From NCBI RefSeq assembly GCF_009183655.1, contig NZ_WEIO01000009.1, positions 124,001 to 188,000 on the forward strand: a DNA stretch of 64,000 nucleotides. Direction: 5' to 3'. The stretch comes from Bacillus aerolatus. Its GTDB lineage: Bacteria > Bacillota > Bacilli > Bacillales > Domibacillaceae. Below the pieces are notes generated by a model that saw only the letters and a list, made by a program, of their open reading frames with translations, was not told where the DNA came from and made no database searches. The translations under genes and the position numbers were made by a program. Below, in pieces: positions 36,059 through 44,558 of this stretch. Every line of letters begins with the position of its first letter. Position 1 is the stretch's first letter.

Positions 36059-36550
36059 ATGACTGAAACAGAAGTTAAAACGGCCGATTTATGTGACGAT
36101 TTTGCGGATGAATTAAATGTGTGCTACTTGGAACTTAAATCTTATGGAGGGAAAAAGCGTTTTGCGGGCCCTATTTCCACCGTCAAAGTATTTGAAGACA
36201 ATGTGCTCGTAAAAAAATCGCTGCAAACCATTCCTGAAGGCCATGTTCTTGTTGTGGACGGCGGAGGTTCAAAAAAATGTGCGCTGCTTGGCGACCGGTT
36301 AGGGGAAATTGCCGAAGAGCGGAAACTTGCAGGTATTATCATTAATGGCTGTGTCCGTGATACCGCGGAACTCTCGAAATTGAACATCGGTGTCCTCGCA
36401 TTAGGCAGCAATCCGTTAAAAAGTATTAAAAGAGGAGAAGGAGAACAAGACACGGCAATTCAATTCGGTGAAGTAAATTGGGTGCCGGGCCATTACGTTT
36501 ATGCAGATGAAGATGGAGTTATAGTAGCAGAAAAGCCGCTGAAAAAATAA
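36059..36550 (+). CDS. rraA: RraA-family protein (4-hydroxy-4-methyl-2-oxoglutarate aldolase type)
   Basis: 163 residues from ATG 36059 (AAGGGGAG upstream; the frame extends upstream with a lysine/arginine-rich, unlikely leader). Family blocks: [65 protein letters not shown] and the end [19 protein letters not shown]. The D-GDRLG and NGCVRD residues belong to the metal/pyruvate site of HMG aldolases. The E. coli relative binds RNase E, which Bacillus lacks, so an aldolase or unknown role is more likely here than RNA-decay control. Confidence 0.88.
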   Translation: MTETEVKTADLCDDFADELNVCYLELKSYGGKKRFAGPISTVKVFEDNVLVKKSLQTIPEGHVLVVDGGGSKKCALLGDRLGEIAEERKLAGIIINGCVRDTAELSKLNIGVLALGSNPLKSIKRGEGEQDTAIQFGEVNWVPGHYVYADEDGVIVAEKPLKK

Positions 36551-36579
36551 GAGAATAATAGAAAGAGTCTGTCCAATAA

Positions 36580-36625
36580 GAGCCTGGCTCCTCCTTCGAT
36601 ATTCGAAGTGGGGCCAGGCTCTTTG
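36580..36625 (+). terminator. Hairpin after rraA
   Basis: GAGCCTGGCTCC / GGGGCCAGGCTC with a loop containing TTCGATATTCGAA, itself palindromic; CTTTGTTT follows. AGTCTGTCC sits just upstream and the loop-side text GCCTGGCTC is shared with the hairpin at 4834. Confidence 0.7.
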
Positions 36626-36650
36626 TTTAAAACTTGAGAAATTAAAGGGT

Positions 36651-37217
36651 TTATTCTCGTACCATCCGGATACTTCGATGCTTTAACGCCGACTGGATTT
36701 TAGGGAGGGCAACAAGAGACAGAACCGTAACTGCCAGATCAAGCGGAAAGTAAGCAGCCATCCACGACCAGGCTATCAAATAGCTAAAGCCTTCAGGCGC
36801 TTCTGCCCACCATTTGAATGCAGCATACATATAATTTGTTCCAATTATGTAGTTTAAGAAAACAGCGGCAGTTCCGGCAGAGACATAAGCAACTTTTTTT
36901 AGCGAGTTTTCAAGAATTTTTCCAGTTGTATAAGCTACGAGAATAAAAGAAAGGATAAAGCCAAAAGTAGGACTGAGCAAGCTGGCTGGCCCGCTTTTAA
37001 ATTGAGCAAATACCGGCGCACCGGCAAGTCCGCTAAATAGATAAGCAGCCATTGACAAAGCGCCGAGACGGCTGCCAAGTAGACCCCCGGCAATAATGGC
37101 AAACATCAGCTGCAGCGTAACCGGCACGCCGCCAATCGTTAAAAAGGGCGATACGTTGGCACCGACTGCCATAAGTGCGGCAAATAATGCGCAAAGAACA
37201 ATTTCATTAGCTTTCAT
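36651..37217 (-). CDS. bioY: Biotin transporter BioY (ECF S component)
   Basis: 188 residues, six membrane helices. BioY signatures: GGVPVTLQLMFAIIAGGLLGSRLGA, LSMAAYLFSGLAGAPVF, GPASLLSPTFGFILSF and YIIGTNYMY. It binds biotin for an ECF energy module (EcfA/EcfT, not here). The ATG follows AAAGGAG. Divergent from bioD with a BirA-type operator between them, so uptake and synthesis are probably controlled together. Confidence 0.93.
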   Translation of the reverse strand: MKANEIVLCALFAALMAVGANVSPFLTIGGVPVTLQLMFAIIAGGLLGSRLGALSMAAYLFSGLAGAPVFAQFKSGPASLLSPTFGFILSFILVAYTTGKILENSLKKVAYVSAGTAAVFLNYIIGTNYMYAAFKWWAEAPEGFSYLIAWSWMAAYFPLDLAVTVLSLVALPKIQSALKHRSIRMVRE

Positions 37218-37263
37218 TAAATTTCCACTCCTTTAAAAAATATGATTGTTATTCATTTTTTCA

Positions 37264-37296
37264 TATGTTAACATTTTTGTAAATATAGTTTACATA
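37264..37296. promoter_or_regulatory. BirA-type biotin operator
   Basis: TATGTTAAC at 37264-37272 and GTTTACATA at 37288-37296 form an inverted repeat with 15 bases between the arms and one mismatch. This matches the known BirA box pattern (TTGTTAAC-N14-16-GTTAACAA type). Lying between divergent bioY and bioD, it should repress both when biotin is plentiful. Confidence 0.8.
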
Positions 37297-37315
37297 TTTT
37301 GAGGGAGTGAGTAAA

Positions 37316-38047
37316 TTGGCTGGACTTTTTATCACTGGTACCGACACTGATGCAGGCAAAACGGTTTCCACACTTTTGCTTGCCCATGGATTGATGGAAA
37401 GAGGAATAGAAACAGAGCCATATAAACCGGTACAAAGCGGAGCAGAATGGACGGGAGGTGAATGGAAAGCCCCTGACGCTGAAATGTACAAGCTTCTTTC
37501 GAAAGTGAAAGACGATAAGCTGTATACATATTTATTCAAAAAAGCGAGTTCACCTCATTTGGCAGCGGAAGAAGAAGGAACAACCATCGATGAAGCAATG
37601 TTAATTGAAGAAATCAAAAGGCGTGCGTCTGGCCGCAGCCTTTTGCTCATAGAAGGAGCAGGAGGATTGTATGTGCCGCTGAACAGAAAAGGGAGATGCA
37701 TGATTGATGTCATGGGAGAAGTAAATTTGCCGGTCGTTATTGCGGCGAAAGCAGGGCTTGGAACAATCAATGATTCAATGCTAACCATCGAATCATTGAA
37801 AAAAAGAAAACTGCCGATCGCCGGACTTGTGTTTTCAAGTACTGTGCCTGGTGAGGAAGAGATCGAGCAGGATAATTTGGAGATGATTCATCAATTATCT
37901 GGGCTTCCTGTCATCGGACATATTCCATTTATTGCGGATATTAAAAAATCTCTTAAAGACAGCCGCTATCGTTCGGCACTCATAAAAGACTGGAAATTTA
38001 ACGAATTAATGGAGGAAATAAAGAATGGATGCGAAACGACTGTATGA
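37316..38047 (+). CDS. bioD: Dethiobiotin synthetase
   Basis: 243 residues from TTG 37316, eight bases after GAGGGAG; the in-frame GTG 37307 overlaps that site. P-loop [13 protein letters not shown] at the N-terminus, [21 protein letters not shown] and [10 protein letters not shown] are typical. It closes the ureido ring of biotin from 7,8-diaminopelargonate, CO2 and ATP. The 3' end overlaps bioA by 23 bp. Confidence 0.92.
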   Translation: MAGLFITGTDTDAGKTVSTLLLAHGLMERGIETEPYKPVQSGAEWTGGEWKAPDAEMYKLLSKVKDDKLYTYLFKKASSPHLAAEEEGTTIDEAMLIEEIKRRASGRSLLLIEGAGGLYVPLNRKGRCMIDVMGEVNLPVVIAAKAGLGTINDSMLTIESLKKRKLPIAGLVFSSTVPGEEEIEQDNLEMIHQLSGLPVIGHIPFIADIKKSLKDSRYRSALIKDWKFNELMEEIKNGCETTV

Positions 38048-39374
38048 AATCAGTAAAAAGCATATGTGGCTGCCATTTACACAAATGAAAGATTACGAAG
38101 AGGCTCCGCTCATCATTGAAAGCGGTGAAGGAGTTATACTAAAAGATATTCACGGCAACGAATACTTGGATGGCTATTCTTCCTTATGGCTGAATGTTCA
38201 CGGTCACCGCCGCCGGGAAATTGACGAAGCGATTAAAGCCCAGCTTGATCAAATTGCCCATTCTACTTTGCTTGGTGCAGCAAATGTTCCGTCTATCCAG
38301 CTGGCAGAGAAACTCGTTCAGCTTTCACCGGACAGTTTGACGCGTGTATTTTATTCGGACAGCGGAGCGGAATCCGTTGAAATTGCAATAAAGATGGCTT
38401 ACCAATATTGGCAAAATAAAGGCGAGAGTGAAAAGACAAAGTTTGTCACCCTGTCAAATGGATATCACGGCGATACAGTTGGCGCCATCAGTGTCGGCTC
38501 TATCGATATTTATCATCGTGTATACAGCGCTTTAATGTTTGATTCGTACACCGTGCCGTTTCCGTCTGCGAGAAATCATCCGTCGGGCGATGAACAGCGG
38601 GCTAAAGAGGAATCGCTTGCTGATATGCGTAAGTTGTTTGAAGAAAATCACGGTCAGATTGCTGGTTTGATGGTTGAGTCTATGATACAAGGCGCCGGTG
38701 GCATGCATATTATGCCGTCTGGCTACTTGAAAGGACTCGAGAAACTGTGCCGGGAGTTTAATATTTTACTTGTCGTTGATGAAGTAGCGACTGGATTCGG
38801 GCGTACGGGGAAAATGTTCGCGGTTGAACATGAAGGAGTTCAGCCGGATATTATGACGATTGCTAAAGGGATTACGGGAGGATATTTGCCGATTGCTGCT
38901 ACGGTGACAACAGAGGAAGTTTACGAAGCTTTTTATGCAGACTTCACGGAAATGAAAACTTTTTTCCACGGGCATTCATATACAGGAAACCAGCTCGGTT
39001 GCGCAGCTGCTTTAGCAAACCTCGCTATTTTTGAAAAAGAGGGGCTTGTTGAACAAGCCGCCCGAAAAGCGGAATATGTTCAAACGTTGTTAGCAGAACT
39101 GAATGAGCTGCCTCACATTGGAGAAATCCGTCAACTCGGCTTGATGTGCGGCATTGAAATTGTCAAAGATAAAGAAACAGGAGAATTTTTTTCATTAGAA
39201 GAACGGGCAGCTTACCGTGCAACATTGCGGATGCGTGAACTAGGTATGCTGACGAGACCGCTTGGTGATGTGGTCGTGTTTATGCCGCCGCTTGCTGCCA
39301 GTTATGAAGAGTTGACTAAAATGAGCCAAATTATGAAGCAGGCGATTGCGGAAATCCAGCTTGCAGCTAAATAA
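38025..39374 (+). CDS. bioA: 7,8-diaminopelargonate (adenosylmethionine-8-amino-7-oxononanoate) aminotransferase
   Basis: 449 residues; GAGGAAATAAAG precedes the ATG inside bioD. Class III PLP aminotransferase: [51 protein letters not shown], the Asp of [19 protein letters not shown] and the PLP Lys in [13 protein letters not shown]. It forms diaminopelargonate, the substrate of BioD. The amino donor, SAM or (in B. subtilis BioK) lysine, cannot be decided by eye. bioB, bioF, bioW and bioI are not present, and a terminator follows, so the rest of the pathway must be elsewhere or missing. Confidence 0.92.
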   Translation: MDAKRLYEISKKHMWLPFTQMKDYEEAPLIIESGEGVILKDIHGNEYLDGYSSLWLNVHGHRRREIDEAIKAQLDQIAHSTLLGAANVPSIQLAEKLVQLSPDSLTRVFYSDSGAESVEIAIKMAYQYWQNKGESEKTKFVTLSNGYHGDTVGAISVGSIDIYHRVYSALMFDSYTVPFPSARNHPSGDEQRAKEESLADMRKLFEENHGQIAGLMVESMIQGAGGMHIMPSGYLKGLEKLCREFNILLVVDEVATGFGRTGKMFAVEHEGVQPDIMTIAKGITGGYLPIAATVTTEEVYEAFYADFTEMKTFFHGHSYTGNQLGCAAALANLAIFEKEGLVEQAARKAEYVQTLLAELNELPHIGEIRQLGLMCGIEIVKDKETGEFFSLEERAAYRATLRMRELGMLTRPLGDVVVFMPPLAASYEELTKMSQIMKQAIAEIQLAAK

Positions 39375-39415
39375 TTGGCGTCTTGCTCTAGTCAAACATT
39401 GTAAAAAAGAGAATA

Positions 39416-39448
39416 AAAAAAATCCGCCCAGTCTTCTTGGCGGATTTT
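39416..39448. terminator. Terminator after bioA
   Basis: AAAATCCGCC-CAGTCTTCTT-GGCGGATTTT; usable from both directions, since the small gene at 39468 ends toward it. Confidence 0.85.
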
Positions 39449-39467
39449 CTTCTTAATTATAGCAACG

Positions 39468-39641
39468 TTACAAACTGCGGTCATGTGTAGAATCACGGTC
39501 GTTTAAATAACTTTCTCCATCAGGCAGCTTATCAATGCGGCTCGAATCGGAGGAATCAAACGCCTCACGAAGAAAATAAATCATAATGAAAGCGATAATA
39601 AATAATAAGATCGCCAACCCGATTAAAGTCATTATCCCCAT
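39468..39641 (-). CDS. Small single-pass membrane protein, probable stress gene
   Basis: 57 residues from ATG 39641 (AAAGGAG upstream; eight codons of the longer frame are dropped). One membrane helix, MTLIGLAILLFIIAFIMIYFL, then a polar tail with SSDSSRIDKLPDGESYLNDRD. No family recognised. A good sigma-B-like promoter at 39678-39702 suggests it belongs to the general stress group seen elsewhere in this window. Confidence 0.7.
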   Translation of the reverse strand: MGIMTLIGLAILLFIIAFIMIYFLREAFDSSDSSRIDKLPDGESYLNDRDSTHDRSL

Positions 39642-39677
39642 TTCAACTGCTCCTTTCTTTACCACTCATACTATTCT

Positions 39678-39702
39678 ATTCCCCTCTTTTCTTATCTAAA
39701 AC
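39678..39702 (-). promoter_or_regulatory. Candidate sigma-B promoter of the small membrane protein
   Basis: Minus strand: GTTTTA (39702-39697), 13 bases, GGGAAT (39683-39678), 36 bp upstream of the start codon. Confidence 0.7.
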
Positions 39703-39817
39703 ATAATGTTTGTTTAAATAAAGAAAATTTTCAATTTTCTAGGATGTGGCAGAGGTGAAATTTCAGAAGGTTTGTTCTTCTGCTTTAAAATTACATGGAA
39801 GTAAATCTTTTTTCGTG

Positions 39818-39823
39818 TATAAT
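39818..39823 (+). promoter_or_regulatory. -10 element of the cobalamin operon
   Basis: TATAAT lies about 25 bp before the riboswitch. The best -35 candidates (TGGAAG at 39796, spacing 16) are poor, so the promoter may be weak or use another feature. Confidence 0.5.
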
Positions 39824-39841
39824 AAATCTTAGCGGAAAATT

Positions 39842-40080
39842 ACATACGTTGAATGAGGTAAAGCTGATAATAAAGCTTTTTAAAAGGGGAAGTTGGTGAA
39901 AAACCAGCGCGGTCCCGCCACTGTAAATGAAATGATGCTATTTCATGAGCCAGAAAACCTGCCTGATTCAGAGCACCGACAACCTACGCGGATAGGGTGG
40001 TGTAAAAGCGGCAGCCGTTTTATTGTGGCAATTTGCCCTTTTTCACTGCATCTCTCCATAGCGTAGAGGTGTTTTTTATT
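39842..40080 (+). promoter_or_regulatory. Cobalamin riboswitch with terminator
   Basis: The conserved order is present: AAAAGGGGAAGTTGGTG, CCAGCGCGGTCCCGCCACTGTAA (the B12 box, split here as GCGGTCCCGCCACTGTAA), GAGCCAGAAAACCTGCC and a downstream ACCTACGCGGATAGGGTGG region. A hairpin CATCTCT/AGAGGTG followed by six T at 40050-40077 is the likely terminator, so control is by transcription attenuation: adenosylcobalamin should shut off the operon from btuF onward. Confidence 0.95.
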
Positions 40081-40113
40081 GGCATTTTTTAATAGTTAAG
40101 GAGAGAGAAGACA

Positions 40114-41088
40114 ATGAACAAACCATCACAGTACATGCTATCCGTTATTTTAGCGGCAGGGCTGCTAGCCGGCTGTGGAGCTGAAAAGGCAGCACCTGAA
40201 AAAGAAGAAAAAGCCGACCGGCCGAAAGAAAGCCAGGAAGCGGCCTTTCCGGTTACGATAAAAGATGCAGCAGGAAAAGACGTGGTCATTGAAGAAGATC
40301 CAGAGCGAATCGTTTCGCTTCTTCCGAGCAATACTGAAATTGCCTTTGAACTCGGTCTTGGAGACGAAATTGTCGGTGTGTCAAACTATGACAATTATCC
40401 GAAAGAAGCAGCGGAGAAAGAAAAGATCGGCGACATGAATTTTAACGTCGAAAAAATTATTGGGCTCGATGCTGATCTCGTCTTAGCACACGGTTCAATG
40501 GCTGACAGTTCTAAAGACGGCTTAAAGCAGTTGGAAGATGCAGGGATCGATGTACTCGTCGTTAATAACGCGCAAAACTTTGAAGACGTATACGACTCTA
40601 TTGAAATGATTGGCAAGGCAACAGGCCAAAAGAAAGAAGCAGAAGAAACAATTAATGAAATGAAAGAAGATGTAGCAGAGATAAAAGAAAAAGCAAAGGC
40701 AATTAAAGAGGATGAAGTGAAAAGCGTCTTCATTGAAGTATCGCCTGCACCGGAAATTTACACAACGGGAACGAACACATTCATGCAGGAAATGCTGGAG
40801 TTAATTCATGCTAAAAATGCAGCAGCTGACCAGGAAGGCTGGGTGCAAATGACAGAAGAAGCAATTATTAAGAAAAATCCCGATGTCATTATAGCGACAC
40901 ACGGCTATTATACAGAAAAGCCGGCGGAGGAAATAATGAGCCGCAAAGGATGGGAGAATATGACCGCCATTAAAAATAAAGATGTACACGATGTTGACGC
41001 CGATCTTGTCAATCGCACAGGCCCGCGTCTCGTTGAAGGAGTAGAGGAACTTGCCGAAGCCATCTATCCGGACGTTTTTAAGAAGTAA
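40114..41088 (+). CDS. btuF: Cobalamin/corrinoid ABC transporter, substrate-binding lipoprotein BtuF
   Basis: 324 residues. Lipoprotein signal with lipobox LLAGC near residue 21, a charged linker, then a periplasmic-binding-protein fold of the BtuF/FhuD class (RIVSLLPSNTEIAFELGLGDEIVGVSNYDNYP in pieces, FIEVSPAPEIYTTGTNTFMQEML). It catches corrinoids at the cell surface for BtuCD. First gene after the cobalamin riboswitch, whose family also controls B. subtilis btuFCDR. GGAGAGAG precedes the ATG. The C-terminus overlaps btuC by 38 bp. Confidence 0.93.
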   Translation: MNKPSQYMLSVILAAGLLAGCGAEKAAPEKEEKADRPKESQEAAFPVTIKDAAGKDVVIEEDPERIVSLLPSNTEIAFELGLGDEIVGVSNYDNYPKEAAEKEKIGDMNFNVEKIIGLDADLVLAHGSMADSSKDGLKQLEDAGIDVLVVNNAQNFEDVYDSIEMIGKATGQKKEAEETINEMKEDVAEIKEKAKAIKEDEVKSVFIEVSPAPEIYTTGTNTFMQEMLELIHAKNAAADQEGWVQMTEEAIIKKNPDVIIATHGYYTEKPAEEIMSRKGWENMTAIKNKDVHDVDADLVNRTGPRLVEGVEELAEAIYPDVFKK

Positions 41089-42112
41089 AATTTCGGCATA
41101 CGTACTTGCTTTCGCTTTTTTCACAATTGCTTTATTTGCCGGTATCTCGATCGGAACGATTCACGTTCCAGTTCGGGATATCGCTTTCTTATTATCTCAC
41201 CACTTTTTTGGAACATCGCTGAATGGTGTTGATCCTTCTTTCGACAACATCGTGTGGCAAATCCGGTTTCCGCGAGTGTTATTAGCGGGTCTTGTCGGTG
41301 CTTCTTTAGCCGTAGCAGGGGCAGCATTCCAAGGTCTTTTGCGCAACCCGCTCGCTGATCCATATACGCTCGGTGTGTCATCAGGTGCTTCGGTGGGGGC
41401 AGTTATGGTGCTATTTTTAAATATTCAGCTTCCGTGGCTTCACAACTTTACATTGCCGGTCGTCAGCATTACGGCTTCGATCTTGACGATCTTTATTGTC
41501 GTGCTGTTTGCACAAGCGATTGAGCGCTCGTTAAAAGTAGAAACGATTATTTTAACGGGAATTATTTTTAGTTCCTTTTTAGGGGCGGTTATTTCCTTAA
41601 TGATTGCCTTGACAGGCGAAGAGTTAAGGCAAATCATTGGCTGGCTGCTTGGCAGTGTGTCTATGAGAGGGTGGGATTATATTCAGCTCATCCTGCCATT
41701 TTTCCTGATTGGTACGCTGTTGTTAATCATTCACGCATCCGAGTTGAACGCCATGTCATTTGGCGAAGAAAAAGCACAGCACTTAGGGGTGAATGTCCGC
41801 CGGAAGAAGTTGCTCGTTTTAATCGCGGGTTCGATTTTAACTGGTGCGGCTGTCGCTGTTTCCGGGACGATTGGCTTTGTGGGGCTTGTTATCCCTCATT
41901 TTATCCGCCTTATATGGGGACCGGATCACCGCCACCTGCTGCCGTTGTCGATGCTTGCGGGCGCCGGATTTTTAATTTTAACTGATCTTGTGTCAAGAAC
42001 GATCATTTCACCGACTGAGCTGCCGATCGGCGTGATTACATCCGTGATTGGCGCACCTATATTCGCCATTATTTTGCTGCGCAAGCAAAGGAAAGGAAGA
42101 GGAACAGCATGA
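41051..42112 (+). CDS. btuC: Cobalamin ABC transporter permease BtuC
   Basis: 353 residues by TTG 41051, inside the end of btuF with GGAGTAGAGG upstream. FecCD/BtuC family with about ten helices: FPRVLLAGLVGASLAVAGAAFQGLLRNPLADPYTLG (in pieces), GWLLGSVSMRGWDYI and AVSGTIGFVGLVIPHFIR, the loop that contacts the ATPase. It forms the channel for corrinoid import. The stop overlaps the next gene by 4 bp. Confidence 0.93.
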   Translation: MPKPSIRTFLRSKISAYVLAFAFFTIALFAGISIGTIHVPVRDIAFLLSHHFFGTSLNGVDPSFDNIVWQIRFPRVLLAGLVGASLAVAGAAFQGLLRNPLADPYTLGVSSGASVGAVMVLFLNIQLPWLHNFTLPVVSITASILTIFIVVLFAQAIERSLKVETIILTGIIFSSFLGAVISLMIALTGEELRQIIGWLLGSVSMRGWDYIQLILPFFLIGTLLLIIHASELNAMSFGEEKAQHLGVNVRRKKLLVLIAGSILTGAAVAVSGTIGFVGLVIPHFIRLIWGPDHRHLLPLSMLAGAGFLILTDLVSRTIISPTELPIGVITSVIGAPIFAIILLRKQRKGRGTA

Positions 42113-43581
42113 TACAAGTGGAACATCTATCAGGCGGCTACTATGGCAAATTGATTGTTCGTGATATGTCTTTTACTGTTCAAAAAGGAGAGCTTTTTGG
42201 CATTTTAGGACCAAATGGCAGCGGTAAAACGACGCTTATGAAAATGATGAGCGGCATCTTGCTTGCAAGCAGTGGTGAGATGTGGATTAAAGAAAAGAGA
42301 CTATCAGACTACACGTCAAAAGAGCTGGCGAAACGAGTGGCTGTTCTTCCGCAAATGGCCTCGCAGGCATTTTCTTATTCCGTGAAGGAAACCGTTTCTC
42401 TCGGGCGCTATGCCCATCAAAGCGGTTTTTTTCCGGTTTGGAGAGAAGAAGATGAGCAGGCAGTGAAGCAGGCGATGGAACAAACAGGTGTTGCGCTGTT
42501 TGCGGAAACTTCTCTTGAAGAACTGTCAGGCGGCGAGCGCCAGCGCGTTTTCCTGGCTCAGGCGCTCGCCCAGGAGCCGGAAGTTCTCCTCTTAGATGAA
42601 CCAACGAATCACCTCGATTTGTCTTTTCAAAAAGAGCTGCTTGATTTGCTGAAGAAAATGACGAAAGAAACAGGCTTGACCGTTGTATCTATCTTCCATG
42701 ACTTAAATCTTGCTTCGCTCTATTGCGACAGGCTGCTTCTTATGGAAGACGGGGAACTGCATAAACTTGGAATTCCAAGTGAAGTGTTAAAAGAAGAGCC
42801 GGTTCAACATGTGTATAAAACGGATATTCACCAGCGCCCCCACCCGGAAGTCCCGAAGCCACAAATGAGCATCCTTCCAGAAAAAATGCTTGAAGACGAA
42901 GAGGAAGTGGAAGTTGACGGCACGTGCATCCGACAGAATGGGGAGTTTATTGCCCTTGATGCCCCGATTTTGTTAAAAACGCTGTCAGCGGGAGTGACTG
43001 GCGCAGGCTGGGGATGGCACCGGAGCTTTGTTAACCGCCGCGTTGATAAAAATTATTGGCACGATTCGTATAAAGAAGATATGAAACAGTTTCTTCGCCG
43101 GTATGGCTTCGACGTCAATGAAACAGTCGGGATGATGACGGCTGTGCATTTGCACACAGCCGCTTATAGGCTTGTAGAAGTAGAAGGGATTTCTGTATTT
43201 GCAGCAGTCACCGCCGGAGTAGGAAATGCGGTAGATGTATCGCGCGCTGCGGAACATGACCGCGCTTTTTTGCCTGGAACGATCAATACATGGGTGTTTG
43301 CAAACGGTCATTTATCAGAAGAAGCATTCGTGCAGGCGGTCATGACAGCGACGGAAGCAAAGGTGAAGGCGCTGATCGACAAAAGCGTTAAAGATCCGTT
43401 AACAGGTTCACAAGCGACTGGCACGTCAACAGATAGTGTGTTAATTGCTGCCACTCAGCGCGGCACATACCAGTCATTTGCCGGGACAATTACACCGCTC
43501 GGGCAGGCGATTGGAAAAGCGGTGTATGAGTGCACGGTCCAGGCGTTGGAAAATGGTGGAATAGGAGAGCGAAAAAAATGA
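42109..43581 (+). CDS. btuD: BtuD ATPase fused to CbiZ adenosylcobinamide amidohydrolase
   Basis: 490 residues, about twice a normal BtuD. Residues 1-255 are an ABC ATPase: Walker A GPNGSGKTT, signature LSGGERQR, Walker B VLLLDEPTNHLD, switch His in SIFHDLNLA. After an acidic linker (near 265-285) comes a CbiZ domain (about 290-480): SAGVTGAGWGWHRSFVNRRV, GMMTAVHLHTAAY, FAAVTAGVGNAVDVSRAAEH, GTINTWVFANGHL and GSQATGTSTDSVLIA. CbiZ cuts the aminopropanol arm from adenosylcobinamide or pseudo-B12-type corrinoids to give adenosylcobyric acid. The fusion joins import to remodelling. The last base pairs overlap cbiB (ATGA). Confidence 0.93.
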   Translation: MIQVEHLSGGYYGKLIVRDMSFTVQKGELFGILGPNGSGKTTLMKMMSGILLASSGEMWIKEKRLSDYTSKELAKRVAVLPQMASQAFSYSVKETVSLGRYAHQSGFFPVWREEDEQAVKQAMEQTGVALFAETSLEELSGGERQRVFLAQALAQEPEVLLLDEPTNHLDLSFQKELLDLLKKMTKETGLTVVSIFHDLNLASLYCDRLLLMEDGELHKLGIPSEVLKEEPVQHVYKTDIHQRPHPEVPKPQMSILPEKMLEDEEEVEVDGTCIRQNGEFIALDAPILLKTLSAGVTGAGWGWHRSFVNRRVDKNYWHDSYKEDMKQFLRRYGFDVNETVGMMTAVHLHTAAYRLVEVEGISVFAAVTAGVGNAVDVSRAAEHDRAFLPGTINTWVFANGHLSEEAFVQAVMTATEAKVKALIDKSVKDPLTGSQATGTSTDSVLIAATQRGTYQSFAGTITPLGQAIGKAVYECTVQALENGGIGERKK

Positions 43582-44558
43582 TCAACCATCTTCTTGCTGC
43601 CACCATTGCTTTTCTTATTGATCGGCTGATCGGTGACCCGCCCCACTTTCCACACCCTGTCCGCTGGATCGGGTCGCTTATTCATTTTCTTGAGCAACGT
43701 CTAAATAAAGGTCCAAACGGGAAAGTAAAAGGCTTGTTTATGCTGTTCATTGTCCTCTTTATGACTGGAGGCACGAGTGCTTTGCTCGTCTTTATTTTTT
43801 ACAAAATTCATCCGGCCGCTGGCATTGCGGCAGAAGCTATTATCATTGCATCAGCCATTGCCTGCCGGAGTTTAAAAGAAGCGGGTCTGAGTGTGTACGA
43901 ACCGCTTCAAGAAGGAGATTTGGAAAAAGCCCGTTTCAAGCTTTCTTATATTGTCGGCCGGGATACGGACGATTTGGAGGAAGGGGAAATCACACGGGGA
44001 GCAATTGAGACAGTCGCGGAGAACACAAGCGATGGCGTCACGGCGCCGCTGTTTTGGGCGCTGATTGGCGGCGGGGCTGGGGCTATGATCTACCGCGCCA
44101 TTAACACGTGTGATTCGATGGTCGGCTACAAAAATGACCGGTACGAGAAATTTGGCTGGGCTTCGGCTCGTCTCGATGACTTCGTTAATTGGCTGCCCGC
44201 CCGCTTGACCGGCTGGTTGATGATATGGTCTTTTCCTGAAAGTGATTTTACGAGAAAGCAAGTTTGGCAGCTTGTCCGCCGCGATGCGAAAAAGCATCCG
44301 AGTCCGAACAGCGGCTGGTGCGAAGCGGCGGTCGCCGGCCTGCTTGGCATTGAGCTTGGCGGGATGAATAAGTACAAAGGCCGTGTGTCCCACCGCGCTA
44401 AAATGGGCGATCCGCTGAAAGGAAAAACAGCAGGTGATATCTTGCTTGCTAACCGGATCATGGAACGGACATCGCTTTTATTTTTACTAATGATGTGGAT
44501 AGGAGGCATTTGTTATGGACTTGCCTGCTCATGGCTCGAATCCGGCCCGCTTATATGA
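43578..44558 (+). CDS. cbiB: Adenosylcobinamide-phosphate synthase CbiB
   Basis: 326 residues from ATG 43578 (after AGGAG, overlapping the previous stop). Integral membrane protein; family blocks DRLIGDPPHFPHPVRWIG, SYIVGRDTDDLEEGEITRGAIETVAENTSDGVTAPLFW (in pieces), AINTCDSMVGYKN and HPSPNSGWCEAAVAGLLGIELGG. It attaches aminopropanol-phosphate (made by CobD) to adenosylcobyric acid, directly re-using the product of CbiZ. Overlaps cobD by 44 bp. Confidence 0.94.
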   Translation: MINHLLAATIAFLIDRLIGDPPHFPHPVRWIGSLIHFLEQRLNKGPNGKVKGLFMLFIVLFMTGGTSALLVFIFYKIHPAAGIAAEAIIIASAIACRSLKEAGLSVYEPLQEGDLEKARFKLSYIVGRDTDDLEEGEITRGAIETVAENTSDGVTAPLFWALIGGGAGAMIYRAINTCDSMVGYKNDRYEKFGWASARLDDFVNWLPARLTGWLMIWSFPESDFTRKQVWQLVRRDAKKHPSPNSGWCEAAVAGLLGIELGGMNKYKGRVSHRAKMGDPLKGKTAGDILLANRIMERTSLLFLLMMWIGGICYGLACSWLESGPLI

